A stretch of DNA of 64,000 nucleotides from Erigeron canadensis (taxonomy: Eukaryota; Streptophyta; Magnoliopsida; Asterales; Asteraceae): positions 48,346,213 to 48,410,212 of the forward strand of contig NC_057761.1 in assembly GCF_010389155.1 (NCBI RefSeq), read 5' to 3'. Position 1 is the first letter of the stretch. Each line of letters begins with the position of its first letter. The translations under genes were made by a program, and so were the position numbers. The notes below the pieces were generated by a model that made no database searches, was not told the DNA's origin, and saw nothing but the letters and a program-made list of their open reading frames with translations. Positions 24,368 through 36,187 of the stretch are shown piece by piece.

Positions 24368-25268
24368 ATGATCTCACTAATTTAGAAAAAAATTTAGTGT
24401 ATGGAATCGATGTGTTGAAATTTTTATAGCAAAATATTGTTCCCGTGTGAATTAAAGCTAGGGTTGAATGTTTGGACTTCAAATGTGCGTCATATGTATA
24501 TCACCAAAATTAAACTGAAAATTGAATAAAACATCTCAAATAACTCGACTCAAAATTTGTTTACTGATTTAATCCTTATGAAAAGAACTTTGATATCTTT
24601 TGTTACATTTTAGTTATGATTATAAACATTTTAGTTATATTTATGTTCGAAGCTATCGTTCCAGCAAGGGTTACGCAGAAAGTAGATGATCAATTGACGT
24701 CCTTACATGTATAGTAATTCACCCACATTTCAATTCCAATTAATCAACAAGAAGTTTATTGGAAGTTTCTAAAAAACGAATTTTGACACTATCAATCAAA
24801 TAAATAAACAAACAAATAATAATAAGAATGAGTTCAGAAACCAACATTTGCCGATAACCATCTACAATAATAGTTTTGATACTCATATGATCGATTCTTG
24901 GAATATATCATATCCATCGACAATGTAAGGTCACCCGTCGAGCTAGCTGAGTTGCTCGGCACAAGTCGGTAACTCAACTCATTCCAAAAGTTTAATAAAC
25001 TCGTTGAGTAGTTCATTAGTAATTTAAAAAAAAAAAAAAATACATTCTCGATTATCTTTTACTTTTCTCTAATAAAAACAAAAATATATATGTAACTAAA
25101 ATTTTAATATATTCATGCAATATATATACGTAAAATATATTATTCGAAACTACCATAATGATTTAATACTTTTGTTATTATCTCTTTTAAAAGGTTAAGA
25201 TTATAAAAATATTATACACTACTTTATATGCAAATAAAATCATAAATAGTACTTTTTGTTATTATTTC
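24368..25268. other. 3' flank of MAX1 and AT-rich spacer
   Basis: Probable MAX1 3' UTR, then AT-rich sequence with a poly-A run near 25026. No gene is supported. Confidence 0.4.
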
Positions 25269-25273
25269 TTTAA

Positions 25274-25543
25274 GAGCATCTCCAATGGTAAGTTAATGAA
25301 AAGTTTTTTTTGAAACAAAAAGTCTTTGTAAAGGTTGATATCATTAGAGTGAATAACTTTTTTGATGAATAAGTTGACAATCCTCAACCTTTTGATCAAA
25401 AGCTTTATCCTTGTTTAGTGGTAAAAAGAGCTTTAAGAAAAGCTATCCATTTGAGGAGATGACTTTTTAAGACGTTGAAGATGGTTAATTGACTAGTGGC
25501 AAAGTAAAAAACTTTTAAAAGCTTTTCTCCATTGTGGATGCCC
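25274..25543. mobile_element. Tourist-like MITE (PIF/Harbinger type)
   Basis: Ends GAGCATCTCCAATGG and CCATTGTGGATGCCC are inverted and are flanked by TAA on both sides (25271-25273 and 25544-25546), the target duplication expected for PIF/Harbinger. The interior is fold-back, with AAAAGCTTT-type words. No coding sequence. Confidence 0.65.
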
Positions 25544-25703
25544 TAAGAAAACCAACTAAAATAATAGTCGTAGACGTTTCAATGATTAAAAGTACCCAAA
25601 ATCTCACCATTAATTCAGATCGAGCCCCTAGGCCCTAACCCACCTCATTTAAACTTTTGTACATCATTATTGTATAATAATCTTGTGTTCACGAAAAACT
25701 ACT

Positions 25704-25862
25704 TCTATAACCTCTTATAAAACATATTAACTTTTCCTATTTTAGGAAATTCATCATTTTTTTATACCCAAAATACCATTATTTGTTAATCCTAATTCCC
25801 CTATACACTAATCTATACTTTTATATTATTTCTATAATCTATATCTATATCTATAATCTATA
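25704..25862 (+). mobile_element. Helitron-like 5' fragment
   Basis: Begins TCTATAACCTCTTATAAAAC and matches the start of the element at 25995 for about 150 bases (AAATTCATCA, TTTTTATACC, TCTATACTTTTATATTATTT). No 3' end is seen before the SINE that follows. Confidence 0.45.
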
Positions 25863-25864
25863 CA

Positions 25865-25985
25865 CAAAAACACAACAACAGTACCCAATCCCTGCGCGGA
25901 ATATGGGGGAGGTGAGCTGTAAACAGTCTTACCACTCTACATAGGGGTAGAGAGACTGCTTCCAAAAGGACCACCGACCACCATA
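25865..25985 (-). mobile_element. SINE, 5'-truncated
   Basis: Read on the minus strand: CAGTCTCTCTACCCCTATG, then CTCACCTCCCCCATATTCCG, GGATTGGGTACTG and a TTGTTGTTG tail. This is the well-known 3' part of a widespread plant SINE (Au-like); the tRNA head is missing. It lies between two Helitron-like segments. Confidence 0.6.
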
Positions 25986-25994
25986 TATCTATAA

Positions 25995-26373
25995 TCTGTA
26001 ACCCCTTATAAAGCATATTAACCTCTCATATTTAAAGAAATTCAACACTTTTTTTATACAAAAATATCCTTATTTTCTTAATCTTAATTCTCATATACAT
26101 CTAATCTATACTTTTATATTATTTAATAAATAAAACAATTCTCTCTGTAAAAGTTATGGAAGAATTATCTAAAATACCAATAATAAAATACCAATAATGA
26201 TTAAATTATAATATCAGTAATTTATCCAAAATATTTCTGTTAACCTTTTACATTAATTACCTTTTTATCAATTATCTACACCACTTGACGGCACCTCCAC
26301 CACCAACAATCGCCCCCACCGCCACATCGTTGCCGCTACAACCACCGCCGCATTGCGCGAGGACCGTTCTAGT
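25995..26373 (+). mobile_element. Helitron-like element with TC and CTAGT ends
   Basis: Begins TCTGTAACCCCTTATAAAGC just after an A and ends with CCGCCGCATTGCGCGAGG, ACCGTT and CTAGT just before a T, the A/T insertion site expected for Helitrons. Its 3' end nearly equals that of copy d (46095-46126). Confidence 0.55.
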
Positions 26374-26715
26374 TTTAATTAATATCCATTTATCTCTAAA
26401 CATATCTTATTTAAACAATCATTTCTCTTTTAACAAATCAACTTCTAAAAACCTAAATCTACTTTATAAGTTATATAAATCTTACCGTACTTTTTTAACA
26501 TCTATTAATAGTATATCATTAGACAAATTAAAAAATTACTAAAAATTATTGTAATTTTTCTTTAATTAATAATTAAAGATTTAGAGGTATGGTATTGCAT
26601 TCACAATGGGAAGGATCCTTATACCATCATACACAGAACAAAACAACTTTGAAACAATCAATATATTCCTTCTCTCGTTAGGGTTTTCAGTTGAAAAAAA
26701 AAAAAAGAAAAAGAA

Positions 26716-29657
26716 ATGGCAGGAAGCGCTCTGAAATTCTTGAAGCCAAAAGTTCGCCCTCAAGCCACCGATGTTCAAGCCGCCGCCGCTTGGGGAGTCG
26801 CTGCTTTCACCGGCGCCGTTTGGCTTGTTCAGGTCCGCGCCGCCCTTCTTTTTTATCCTATTCTCCCGATATTAATTTTCATTTATTTTATTTTCTCTAT
26901 TATCATTATTAATCAAAGATTGCGATGATATCCATGATCGATTTGTTTGTTATCTGTTAGTAGATCTGAATCTTGATTATTATAATCTATGGTTTGAAAA
27001 TAAAGCTTTTGACTTTTCTGGTCAAACTTTACCACACAATTACAAAAGATATATAGATTGATGATCAATGCATGGTATGTATTGATGTGTTTGGCGTTAC
27101 GGCCTTTACCGTATGTGTTGGTAATGTTTTTAGTTGCATATAGGTTTGTTGTATTAAGGTTATTTACTTATATGATTGTGGTGGGTTCAATATACAATTT
27201 TATTAATCCTGATGTTTGGTGCACTAGATTTGTATGTAGTTAAATAAAACAAATGATTAATGCAATCGATAATCAATGGGGGGGTTTTCGATCAAAGATC
27301 TGGTTTCTACATCAACTATTTGATATAAATCGACGTAGTTTTTTTCTAAATGTAACATTAAGTTCAGAACTCCGACTTTAAGTACACTTGTTAGTTTTTC
27401 AAGCCATGCTGCCTAAGTAATTCTTAAGAAAATTTGCTTCTTTGTTCCATCTAGGTTACTAAAAGGCGTAAAGTTTCCTTTTTATTTATTTATTGTAATT
27501 GAATACTGATCATCATATATCTGCTGGGTAAAACCAGCGTACATTCAGATTATTTTTTTTTGGGAATCTTGAGTTGACGTTCCACGTGTGTATGCTAGTA
27601 ATCTAGTCTTGCATTTATGTTGGAATAGTGTTAGCTACTTGTTAATTGAAATACAAACTGGGTGTAGAGATAAAGCTTGCTACTTGAAAAGATCAGAACT
27701 CCAACTACATATGTAGCTTAGAATCCTGGGGTATAGTAGTCAGAAGCTGGCCGTTAATGTTGTTGATAGCAACACCATGACTAGTATAAAGGCTCAAGTC
27801 TCATTATGTTTTACTTGTGGATGGTGGATTTTGGTCTATCAAGAGGAAATATTCAACGGAATAGGAAGTTTTTAAGTCTTATTGATCTGTAGTAATACTT
27901 AACTGTAGATCACACGGAACCGATAAAGCTTTAGAAAGTGTCTTGGATTCTTCTTTAGCATATACCCTGCATAGTGCACCTATGGATAGTACTCATGATC
28001 AAAAAAAGCCTCTTGACTTGAATGATGATGTGTGGTTTGTCATGTTGAACTGTGAACTGGTCGTTAGACTGGTTGGTTTTACTGTTGGCATGTAATTTTG
28101 GAGACTAGTTCGTAACTTAGGTTATGATAGCTCCATTTGTACAATTTCACAAGTTGAACCAACCAAAGCTCACACACTATAGGTTGAATTGAATAATACA
28201 AACAAATACATTATCGTATATAAATCTGTTCAAGGTATTACAAATGTGGATTATTGCTTCTGCATCCTAGCTCCGTGTAGGTTCAACATGTATGTGAGTA
28301 TTTTGCCTTTTTGGGGGTGGGGTGCCATTGATGTGTTGTGTTTTCACTTACTTTTTGTTGTTAATCAGCAACTTGCTATTGAATAAAGGTGTCAGTTGTG
28401 ACAGATTTGGGGGGTATATGGTTGATTTGGGTTTTTTCTTCTCTCCAACATGCATCAGCTATCATCTCACAGAAAGCAGCAAAAAGTAGCTGGAATGGCA
28501 GTGTACGAAAGTCGATTAACTTGTATTGCAAATGCAAAAACCTTCCAAGTGGTTTCATTTTGGAAAGTTACATTTTTGCTATAATTTTTATAATTTAGCT
28601 TAATCATATTTAACACAATATTATCCTTTTCACAAAGTTTAAAGAAACAAAAGCTGTGGATCTCGTCCAATCTGAATGCTGATAAGTTACCTATTCGGAA
28701 CCGATGTTTTGACCTAGCCTTCCTGCTTTTGCCAAAATTTATTCTTATCGACAGTTGAGCCAAGTTGAGAGTACTAATGCCAATAACTTGCAAAGTAGGT
28801 TCTCAGTGTGTTCACGTTGGGAAATTTAGCATTGTGGATCATGTCCATGCAAAACTTGTTTTTTGGCACATAAAATTTACAGCTGTAAAACTTCAATGGA
28901 GTGTTTGGAATTTGGAGCATACAAAAAGGAGAAATTGGTGCCTTCGTAGCATGATGTATATGCTCCTACTCTCCTAGTAACATATTTTTCTACGAAGTAC
29001 ATAAGTAGATACTACACTTGATCTTAGCCAAAAGGCCGAGAAAGGTACGAAGTACATAAGTAGTGTTCTATTACATTTTAAAAGTGTATGCTGAAATGTG
29101 TTGCTCAGAAGTCCTACCCAGGACTCGTCACACCCTCCATAACACTGCAATATGTTTTTTAGAGGTGGTAATTTTGATCCATGTTTTAGTTCAAATGGGA
29201 CCAATTAGTTGAAAGTTGGCAGAAAAAAGTACCAAGTTTACTTTAATTGAGCAGTTGCCCAACTCACCTGGCCTGGTTACCCAGCTTGTAACTCCTAAGT
29301 TTTATATGTGCGATGTTCACACGAAACTTGCAAGATTTCATGCTTTAGAAAGTTTTCACGTTAATTGACATGCTCATTTTTACGTTTGGAGATTAATTGA
29401 GGGATTTCCATGACTCTTACATTTACCTTTATTGAATAATATCTTTCATCAAAAAATTTCTTGTCCATGAGGAATTGACGAAACACGCAATGTCAACCTT
29501 GGCATTTGTTTGTTCATTATTGTCTTTTGTCTGCTTTATTAGGCTAAAAGAAATAGGCTTTGTTCTAACATTTATTTATTTTATTTTTTTGTGTGGAGTG
29601 CAGCCATTTGATTGGGTGAGGAAGACCTTCTTTGAGAAACCAGAGCCAGAAAGTTAA
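26716..29657 (+). CDS. Cytochrome bc1 complex 6.7-kDa subunit (QCR10-like)
   Basis: Two exons, 26716-26832 and 29604-29657, join in phase 0 to a 56-residue protein: MAGSALKFLKPKVRPQATD, a hydrophobic single span (AAAAWGVAAFTGAVWLVQ), then PFDWVRKTFFEKPEPES. This agrees with the small plant subunit of ubiquinol-cytochrome c reductase described in potato as the 6.7-kDa protein. It sits in the mitochondrial inner membrane as an accessory part of respiratory complex III. The exons are split by a 2771-base intron, very long for so small a gene, which contains an antisense U2 snRNA fragment at 29009-29045. An alternative reading through the exon 1 donor would add unrelated residues and is not supported. 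Confidence 0.92.
26833..29603 (+). other. Large intron of the complex III subunit gene
   Basis: Bounded by GTCCGC and TGGAGTGCAG. It is T-rich, as plant introns are. Several frames of 60-100 codons occur but none resembles a protein. The one notable insert is the U2 snRNA fragment near 29.0 kb. Confidence 0.8.
29009..29045 (-). pseudogene. Retroposed 5' fragment of U2 snRNA
   Basis: The complement reads CCTTTCTCGGCCTTTTGGCT, then AAGATCAAGTGTAGTAT, which equals nucleotides about 4-40 of the conserved U2 snRNA 5' end, including the branch-point-pairing GUAGUA. The 18-base word TACGAAGTACATAAGTAG stands directly on both sides (28991-29008 and 29046-29063) as a perfect target-site duplication. 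It is too short to be a U2 gene and has no upstream USE/TATA promoter. Confidence 0.85.
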
Positions 29658-30700
29658 AGAGAGGTGTGGCATCCATCTCCAGTGGCCCACATATTGGTTT
29701 TGTCATTTGTTTTCCTTTCTGCTGATGAGAAACTTGTAGGCAGTTTTTGATCCGAATAATGTAAAACACTTATTTGATGGCTGTGGTTCATTGTTAGATA
29801 AAAAAAAGATATACCATGGTTTTTGTGGTCATTTTGGGTTTGCAATCTATTATTACTAGCATCAATATGCCGTGAAAGTTGCAACCGTCAAACTCTAGTA
29901 ATTTTAGCCGGCAAGGGATGTGCGCATATCTGGACCTCGTCAAGCTCAAATTCATTTCGTGTCAGTCCTGGAAACAGATTATAAGACAAGCATATGAAAA
30001 TACAGATTATAAGACAAGCATATGAAAATACGGAGCTTAATCGCCTATTTTAGATACAAGTTTTATGGTCAGTCTCAGATGCGGTCATCTATACAAATAA
30101 TTTTCCATTTTAGCGACGGTGTTCTTATAATCACATCATGTATCCTCCTTGTAAACACAAAACATCTTAATGGACTTATATGAAAGTTTTAGTAGATGAG
30201 AAGAATTAAAGAAAAAAATAATTAACTTTTTTTTTGTGGCAGCTCAAACTCTCAAAGAACAGTATCGAGTAGCCTTGGAGTATATTATCATTATGAAAAT
30301 ATATCATTCACAACGAATTTGAAAAAACAGGCGATTCTTTAAATTATGTAAATTGAATCTGTAGATATTTGTTATACTGAAAAGCCAAAGTTTTGATAAA
30401 TTGAATTTAAACTAAATATAATAAATTATAAAGATTTTTTAGACTGTGACTTAAAATAAACTGAGTATGTGATTGTTCAATAAATAAGTTAAAAGTATTT
30501 TTTTTAAATGAACATCTGAGGTGGATAAGCATAAACATTACAGTAGTAATATTAAATTAAAAAAAATGAAAGCAAATCACTTGACGGCTTCTTCTACTTC
30601 CTTCACATCAATCAGTCTTCATATACATACATACATTTATTTATTTTATTATATATTTCAATCTCCCTCATTGTTATTATTATCAGTAGTATATTAGGGG
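29658..30700. other. Spacer with a 28-bp tandem duplication
   Basis: It includes the 3' UTR of the complex III subunit gene. At 29974-30029 a 28-base unit beginning ACAGATTATAAGACAAGC is repeated exactly twice. The rest is AT-rich with no gene. The end of this stretch should hold the OXP1 promoter. Confidence 0.5.
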
Positions 30701-32401
30701 TTATACTATAAATTCAGCACCATCAAAAAGAAGAATCAGCATCAGCAGCATCATTTAAGGTATTTTTAACTCTTCTATCGTACTACTAACTATCTTTATT
30801 ATTATTATAAATTCTATATGAATTTGATGGATTCGAATATATATTTTTGTTTTAGTCAATATATATATATATATATGCAATTCATTAATCAACAGCAACA
30901 AAGATGCATTTAAATTCATTTCGTTTGCTTGGTTTGTTGATGTCGATACATCTTATATATATATATACAAATGATCAAATTATGTTGCATTTCTAAAATG
31001 ACGATGATCATGTTTTTAGAATGCGAAACGATTACCATTTTACAGTTATTGACATTGAGCGTCAGAAGAAACTTAGTTAGTAATAGTATAATCTAGTTTT
31101 GAATTCGTAAACTTTGACTAGAAGAACACATATGTAGATACTAGTATAGTCGAGATACGTTGACCTTTGCTTGATTGCACTTTTAGGTTATTAAGATACT
31201 AGTATAGGAGAATCGGGGGTGTTTTCTCGCTTTGTCCCAGATATGCATGTCCAAGTCAAAACTAACGTATCCGTTCTACCTTTAATAAAAGTGTAGATTA
31301 TGTACAAAAGTAAAGGGTGAATTGTCATTTGGCTATTATATGAGGATCAAGAATCATTCTGTTTTTTAAAATTATGTGCTTTTTCCTAGTGGACATTTCG
31401 TTGGGACACAAGTGCTTTTCTACTTTAAAATTAAGTAATGAGCAATCCCATATATGCTATTTGTAGTACAGGTTATGCTTTTACTATAAAGCAACTACAT
31501 AGTACATACTATGTCTTTTGGTATATATTGTACATGATGATAATATCTGTTTGATTATTGATTATGGTAAATTGTAGTCCTCTTAACATAGTCATAATTT
31601 GATATTCTTGATCAACTTACTACACATCTCTTACATGTTCTTCATTCAATAGTTTCGGTCTGACTATCTTTTTTAAGTTAGTAGTATTTATGGGTATGAT
31701 CATGCTAAATGTGTCTCGATGAAAAAGAAAGAAAATATTGATCTCTTGAAGCCTGCTCCTCCTCCTGCTAACAGTTTCTCTTCAATAGGATTTAGTAGTT
31801 TGGTTACGAGTTTGAGTTAGAAACCTTTACAAAAGAATATCAAAATCATTTCAAGCTTAGTTTAGTTTATGCCGAATGTAAATTATTCTTTTTAAGGTCA
31901 TGGAAATGACATCTGCTTTTTCTAAATTACCAATTTGATACTTGAACGTTTTTTACACATATGGTCAACCAAGTTCTCGTTACTGTTCTAATATGGTAAG
32001 TGAACCTTTTTTTACACATATGATTAAAATGCTACGTGACTCGCCACATGGATGCTACATCACTTATCAATACCAATTGGGTGCCACCTGGCTTTCTACC
32101 ACACTGACACATTTTGCATCATCATAACTTTAACCATATATCTAAAAATTAAAGTTTGCCTGCCATATTAGAACGCAAATTAGAAGTTTGATAACCATCT
32201 GTGTAAAAGAAGTTTGCGCACTTTGGTAACCTGAAGAGTGTGTGTAAAGTTGATTGAAGTTTTAAAATTCGGGTCAATCTATGAAGATTTTTTGGGATTC
32301 CTTCTATGGTTCATGTTTCAATCTATGATGTTGAAGTTATGTTTATATATGTGTCTCTTTGAGTGTTGTAAACAATCATTATTATCTGTGATATAGGAGG
32401 C

Positions 32402-35400
32402 ATGGGAAGTGTGAATGAAGGGAAACTTAGGATCTGTATTGACAGAGGAGGCACATTCACTGATGTCTATGCTGAAATTCCCGGTCAGTCTGAAGGCAAA
32501 GTGATGAAATTGTTGTCTGTCGATCCGTCTAACTATGAAGATGCTCCTGTTGAAGGAATCAGAAGGATCTTGGAAGATTTTACTGGAAAAAAGATCCCAA
32601 GAACGTCAAAAGTCCCTACTGAAAACATCGAGTGGATTCGCATGGGAACAACCGTTGCAACAAATGCACTTTTAGAAAGAAAAGGTGAGAGGATTGCTTT
32701 GTGTGTGACCCGAGGATATAAGGATTTGCTTCAGATCGGTAACCAGGCCCGCCCGAATATCTTTGACCTTACTGTGTTAAAACCTTCTAATCTGTATGAG
32801 GAGGTCATAGAAGTTGATGAGAGAATTGAGCTTGTTCTTGAAAATGAGAAATTGGTTTGTGAATCTGCTGAGCAGAACGTAGTTACAGGCATTTCGGGTG
32901 AGCAGGTTCGTGTTGTGAAGGCTGTTAATGTTGAAACTTTGAGGCCTTTACTTAATAGTCTATTGGAGAAAGGAATCAAGTGTTTAGCAGTTGTGTTAAT
33001 GCATTCTTATACATATCCAGATCATGAACTTGCTGTGAACAAATTGGCTGTAAGTATGGGGTTCAAGCATGTTTCATTATCGTCTTCTTTGACTCCCATG
33101 GTTCGAGCCGTTCCTAGAGGTTTGACCGCTAGTGTCGATGCATATTTGACTCCCGTTATCAAAGAGTATTTGTCAGGATTCATTTCTAAATTTGATGATA
33201 ACTTGGGAAAAGTGAATGTTCTATTTATGCAATCAGATGGTGGTCTTGCTCCAGAAAATCGTTTCTCGGGCCATAAAGCGGTATTGTCGGGTCCTGCAGG
33301 CGGGGTCGTTGGCTACTCTCAGACCCTTTTTGGGCTCGAGACCCAGAAACCGTTAATTGGGTTCGACATGGGTGGGACCTCTACTGATGTGAGCCGATAT
33401 GCTGGAAGCTATGAACAAGTTCTTGAAACACAAATAGCAGGGGCCATAATTCAAGCACCACAGCTCGACATTAACACTGTAGCTGCTGGAGGGGGGTCAA
33501 AGCTAAAGTTTCAGTTTGGATCATTCCGGGTAGGGCCTGAATCTGTAGGTGCACACCCGGGGCCGGTCTGTTATCGGAAAGGTGGTGAGCTGGCAGTCAC
33601 GGATGCTAATCTTGTTTTGGGGTACGTAATCCCTGATTATTTCCCTTCTATCTTTGGGCCGAATGAAGATCAGCCTTTGGATATTGATGATACTAGGCAA
33701 GAGTTTGAGAAGCTTGCTAAAAAAATCAATCTTTATAGAAAGAGTCAAGATCCATTATCGCAAGAAATGTCAGTGGAGGAGATTGCACAAGGGTTTGTAA
33801 ATGTTGCAAATGAAACAATGTGTCGACCTATTCGGCAGTTAACCGAGATGAAAGGTCACGAAACCAAGAGCCATGCTCTTGCTTGCTTTGGAGGTGCGGG
33901 CCCACAACACGCGTGTGCCATTGCACGCTCATTGGGCATGAATGAGGTTTTAGTACACAGATTTTGTGGGATTTTAAGTGCATATGGGATGGGATTAGCA
34001 GATGTTATTGAAGAGGCTCAAGAACCGTATTCTGCTACTTACACTCCTGAAACTGTTCTAGAAGCTTCGCGTAGAGAAACACTGCTATTGAAACTGGTAA
34101 AGCAAAAACTTCTAGATCAAGGCTTTGAAGAAGGTAGCATTACAACGGAATCATATCTAAATTTAAGGTATGAAGGGACTGATACTGCTATTATGGTAAA
34201 AGGATCAGGAAACGATTACGCTGGTGAGTTTATTAAGCTATTTCAACAAGAATATGGGTTCAAACTCGAAAACAGAAATATTTTAATATGTGATGTAAGA
34301 GTTCGTGGTATTGGAGTGACAAATATTCTTAAGCCAAGAGTTACTGAAAGTTCTTCGGGTACCCCTAAAGTTCAAGGGAGTTACAAGGTTTACTTTGGAA
34401 ATGGATATCATAATACACCTCTTTTCAAACTTGAAGATTTAGGATATGGTCATGTGATTCCTGGGCCTGCAATTATCATGAACGGTAACAGTACGGTGAT
34501 AGTTGAACCTAATTGTAAATCTATAATTACCAAATACGGTAACATAAAGATTGAAATTGAGTCAAATTCGGTCGATGTGAAAGAATCAGGAAATGTTGCA
34601 GACGTTGTGCAGTTATCTATATTCAATCACAGATTCATGGGTATAGCTGAACAGATGGGTAGAACACTGCAGAGGACTTCAATTTCAACAAATATAAAAG
34701 AAAGGCTCGATTTCTCTTGTGCCCTTTTTGATCCTGATGGTGGATTAGTTGCTAATGCTCCACACGTTCCGGTTCACTTGGGAGCCATGTCTAGCACAGT
34801 CCAATGGCAACTAGAATATTGGGGTCAAAATTTGAATGAAGGAGATGTATTAGTGACCAATCATCCGTGTTCTGGTGGTAGCCATTTACCTGATATTACT
34901 GTAATTACACCTGTTTTTGATAATGGAAAGGTTGTATTCTTTGTTGCAAGCAGAGGCCACCATGCTGAAATTGGCGGAATAACTCCCGGAAGTATGCCAC
35001 CATTTTCAAAGTCCATTTGGGAAGAAGGAGCTGCTATTAAAGCATTCAAACTTGTTGAAAAGGGAATATTTCAAGAAGACGGAATAACAAAACTTCTTCG
35101 ATTTCCGAGTTCAGAGGAATCAGCTGTCAAAATTCCTGGAACACGCAGGCTTCAAGATAATTTATCAGATCTTCATGCTCAAATAGCTGCAAATCAAAGA
35201 GGAATAGTTCTTATTAAAGAACTTATTGAGCATTACGGGTTGGAGACGGTTCAATCTTACATGGTTTATGTTCAAAAGAACGCTGAAGAAGCTGTTAGGG
35301 AAATGCTAAAGTCGATTCCCGAGAAAGTTTCTTTTTCATCCGCTAATGCTGATAATTTGTTTACCATTGAAGAAGAAGATTACATGGATGATGGTTCTTC

Positions 35401-36187
35401 AATTCACTTGAAACTTACAATTGATTCTAAAAAAGGTGAAGCCTTTTTTGACTTTTCCGGAACTACCCCTGAAGTTTATGGAAATTGGAATTCACCCGAA
35501 GCTGTAACAAAAGCTGCTGTTATATACTGTCTTCGATGTTTAGTTGATGTTGATATTCCTTTAAATCAAGGCTGTTTAGCACCTGTTAAAATTTATATAC
35601 CACCTGGATCATTTCTATCTCCAAGTGATAAAGCTGCTGTTGTGGGCGGTAATGTTCTGACCTCACAGAGGATCACAGATGTTGTGTTGATGGCATTTCA
35701 AGCTTGCGCTTGCTCACAGGGTTGTATGAATAATCTTACTTTTGGTGACAATACTTTTGGTTACTATGAGACAATTGCAGGCGGAAGTGGGGCGGGGCCC
35801 ACATGGGACGGGACAAGTGGGGTCCAGTGTCATATGACTAATACTCGTATGACAGATCCGGAGATTTTTGAGCAGAGGTATCCGGTTATTTTGCATAGAT
35901 TTGGGTTGAGAGAGGGGAGTGGCGGGGGTGGGGTTCATAAAGGGGGTGATGGGGTGGTCAGGGAGATAGAGTTTAGGCAGCCAGTGGTGGTGAGTGTTCT
36001 TACCGAGAGACGGGTTCATGCACCTAGAGGGCTAAATGGAGGAGAAGATGGTGCTCGTGGAGCTAATTATCTGGTAACCAAAGATAAACGGCGTGTGTTT
36101 CTTGGTGGTAAGAATAGTATTGAGGTGGAAGCAGGTGAAATTCTTGAGATTCATACTCCTGGTGGAGGTGGATGGGGTGCTGTTTGA
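32402..36187 (+). CDS. OXP1: 5-oxoprolinase (ATP-hydrolysing)
   Basis: One uninterrupted frame of 1261 residues, matching the length of plant and animal 5-oxoprolinase (Arabidopsis OXP1 about 1266). The enzyme hydrolyses 5-oxoproline to glutamate with ATP in the cytosol, the last step of the gamma-glutamyl cycle of glutathione breakdown. The HyuA-like half carries the nucleotide-binding signatures RGGTFTDVY (15-23) and GFDMGGTSTDVSRY (from 320), and GGAGPQHACA. The HyuB-like half starts near 735 and has LDFSCALFDPDGGLVANAPH (from 769) and GGSHLPDITV; it ends GGGGWGAV. An upstream leader exon probably ends near 30759 (AAG|GTATTT) and joins at 32397 (GATATAG|GAGGC), giving a 1.6-kb intron in the 5' UTR; that is inferred from splice-site sequence only. 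Confidence 0.97.
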   Translation: MGSVNEGKLRICIDRGGTFTDVYAEIPGQSEGKVMKLLSVDPSNYEDAPVEGIRRILEDFTGKKIPRTSKVPTENIEWIRMGTTVATNALLERKGERIALCVTRGYKDLLQIGNQARPNIFDLTVLKPSNLYEEVIEVDERIELVLENEKLVCESAEQNVVTGISGEQVRVVKAVNVETLRPLLNSLLEKGIKCLAVVLMHSYTYPDHELAVNKLAVSMGFKHVSLSSSLTPMVRAVPRGLTASVDAYLTPVIKEYLSGFISKFDDNLGKVNVLFMQSDGGLAPENRFSGHKAVLSGPAGGVVGYSQTLFGLETQKPLIGFDMGGTSTDVSRYAGSYEQVLETQIAGAIIQAPQLDINTVAAGGGSKLKFQFGSFRVGPESVGAHPGPVCYRKGGELAVTDANLVLGYVIPDYFPSIFGPNEDQPLDIDDTRQEFEKLAKKINLYRKSQDPLSQEMSVEEIAQGFVNVANETMCRPIRQLTEMKGHETKSHALACFGGAGPQHACAIARSLGMNEVLVHRFCGILSAYGMGLADVIEEAQEPYSATYTPETVLEASRRETLLLKLVKQKLLDQGFEEGSITTESYLNLRYEGTDTAIMVKGSGNDYAGEFIKLFQQEYGFKLENRNILICDVRVRGIGVTNILKPRVTESSSGTPKVQGSYKVYFGNGYHNTPLFKLEDLGYGHVIPGPAIIMNGNSTVIVEPNCKSIITKYGNIKIEIESNSVDVKESGNVADVVQLSIFNHRFMGIAEQMGRTLQRTSISTNIKERLDFSCALFDPDGGLVANAPHVPVHLGAMSSTVQWQLEYWGQNLNEGDVLVTNHPCSGGSHLPDITVITPVFDNGKVVFFVASRGHHAEIGGITPGSMPPFSKSIWEEGAAIKAFKLVEKGIFQEDGITKLLRFPSSEESAVKIPGTRRLQDNLSDLHAQIAANQRGIVLIKELIEHYGLETVQSYMVYVQKNAEEAVREMLKSIPEKVSFSSANADNLFTIEEEDYMDDGSSIHLKLTIDSKKGEAFFDFSGTTPEVYGNWNSPEAVTKAAVIYCLRCLVDVDIPLNQGCLAPVKIYIPPGSFLSPSDKAAVVGGNVLTSQRITDVVLMAFQACACSQGCMNNLTFGDNTFGYYETIAGGSGAGPTWDGTSGVQCHMTNTRMTDPEIFEQRYPVILHRFGLREGSGGGGVHKGGDGVVREIEFRQPVVVSVLTERRVHAPRGLNGGEDGARGANYLVTKDKRRVFLGGKNSIEVEAGEILEIHTPGGGGWGAV

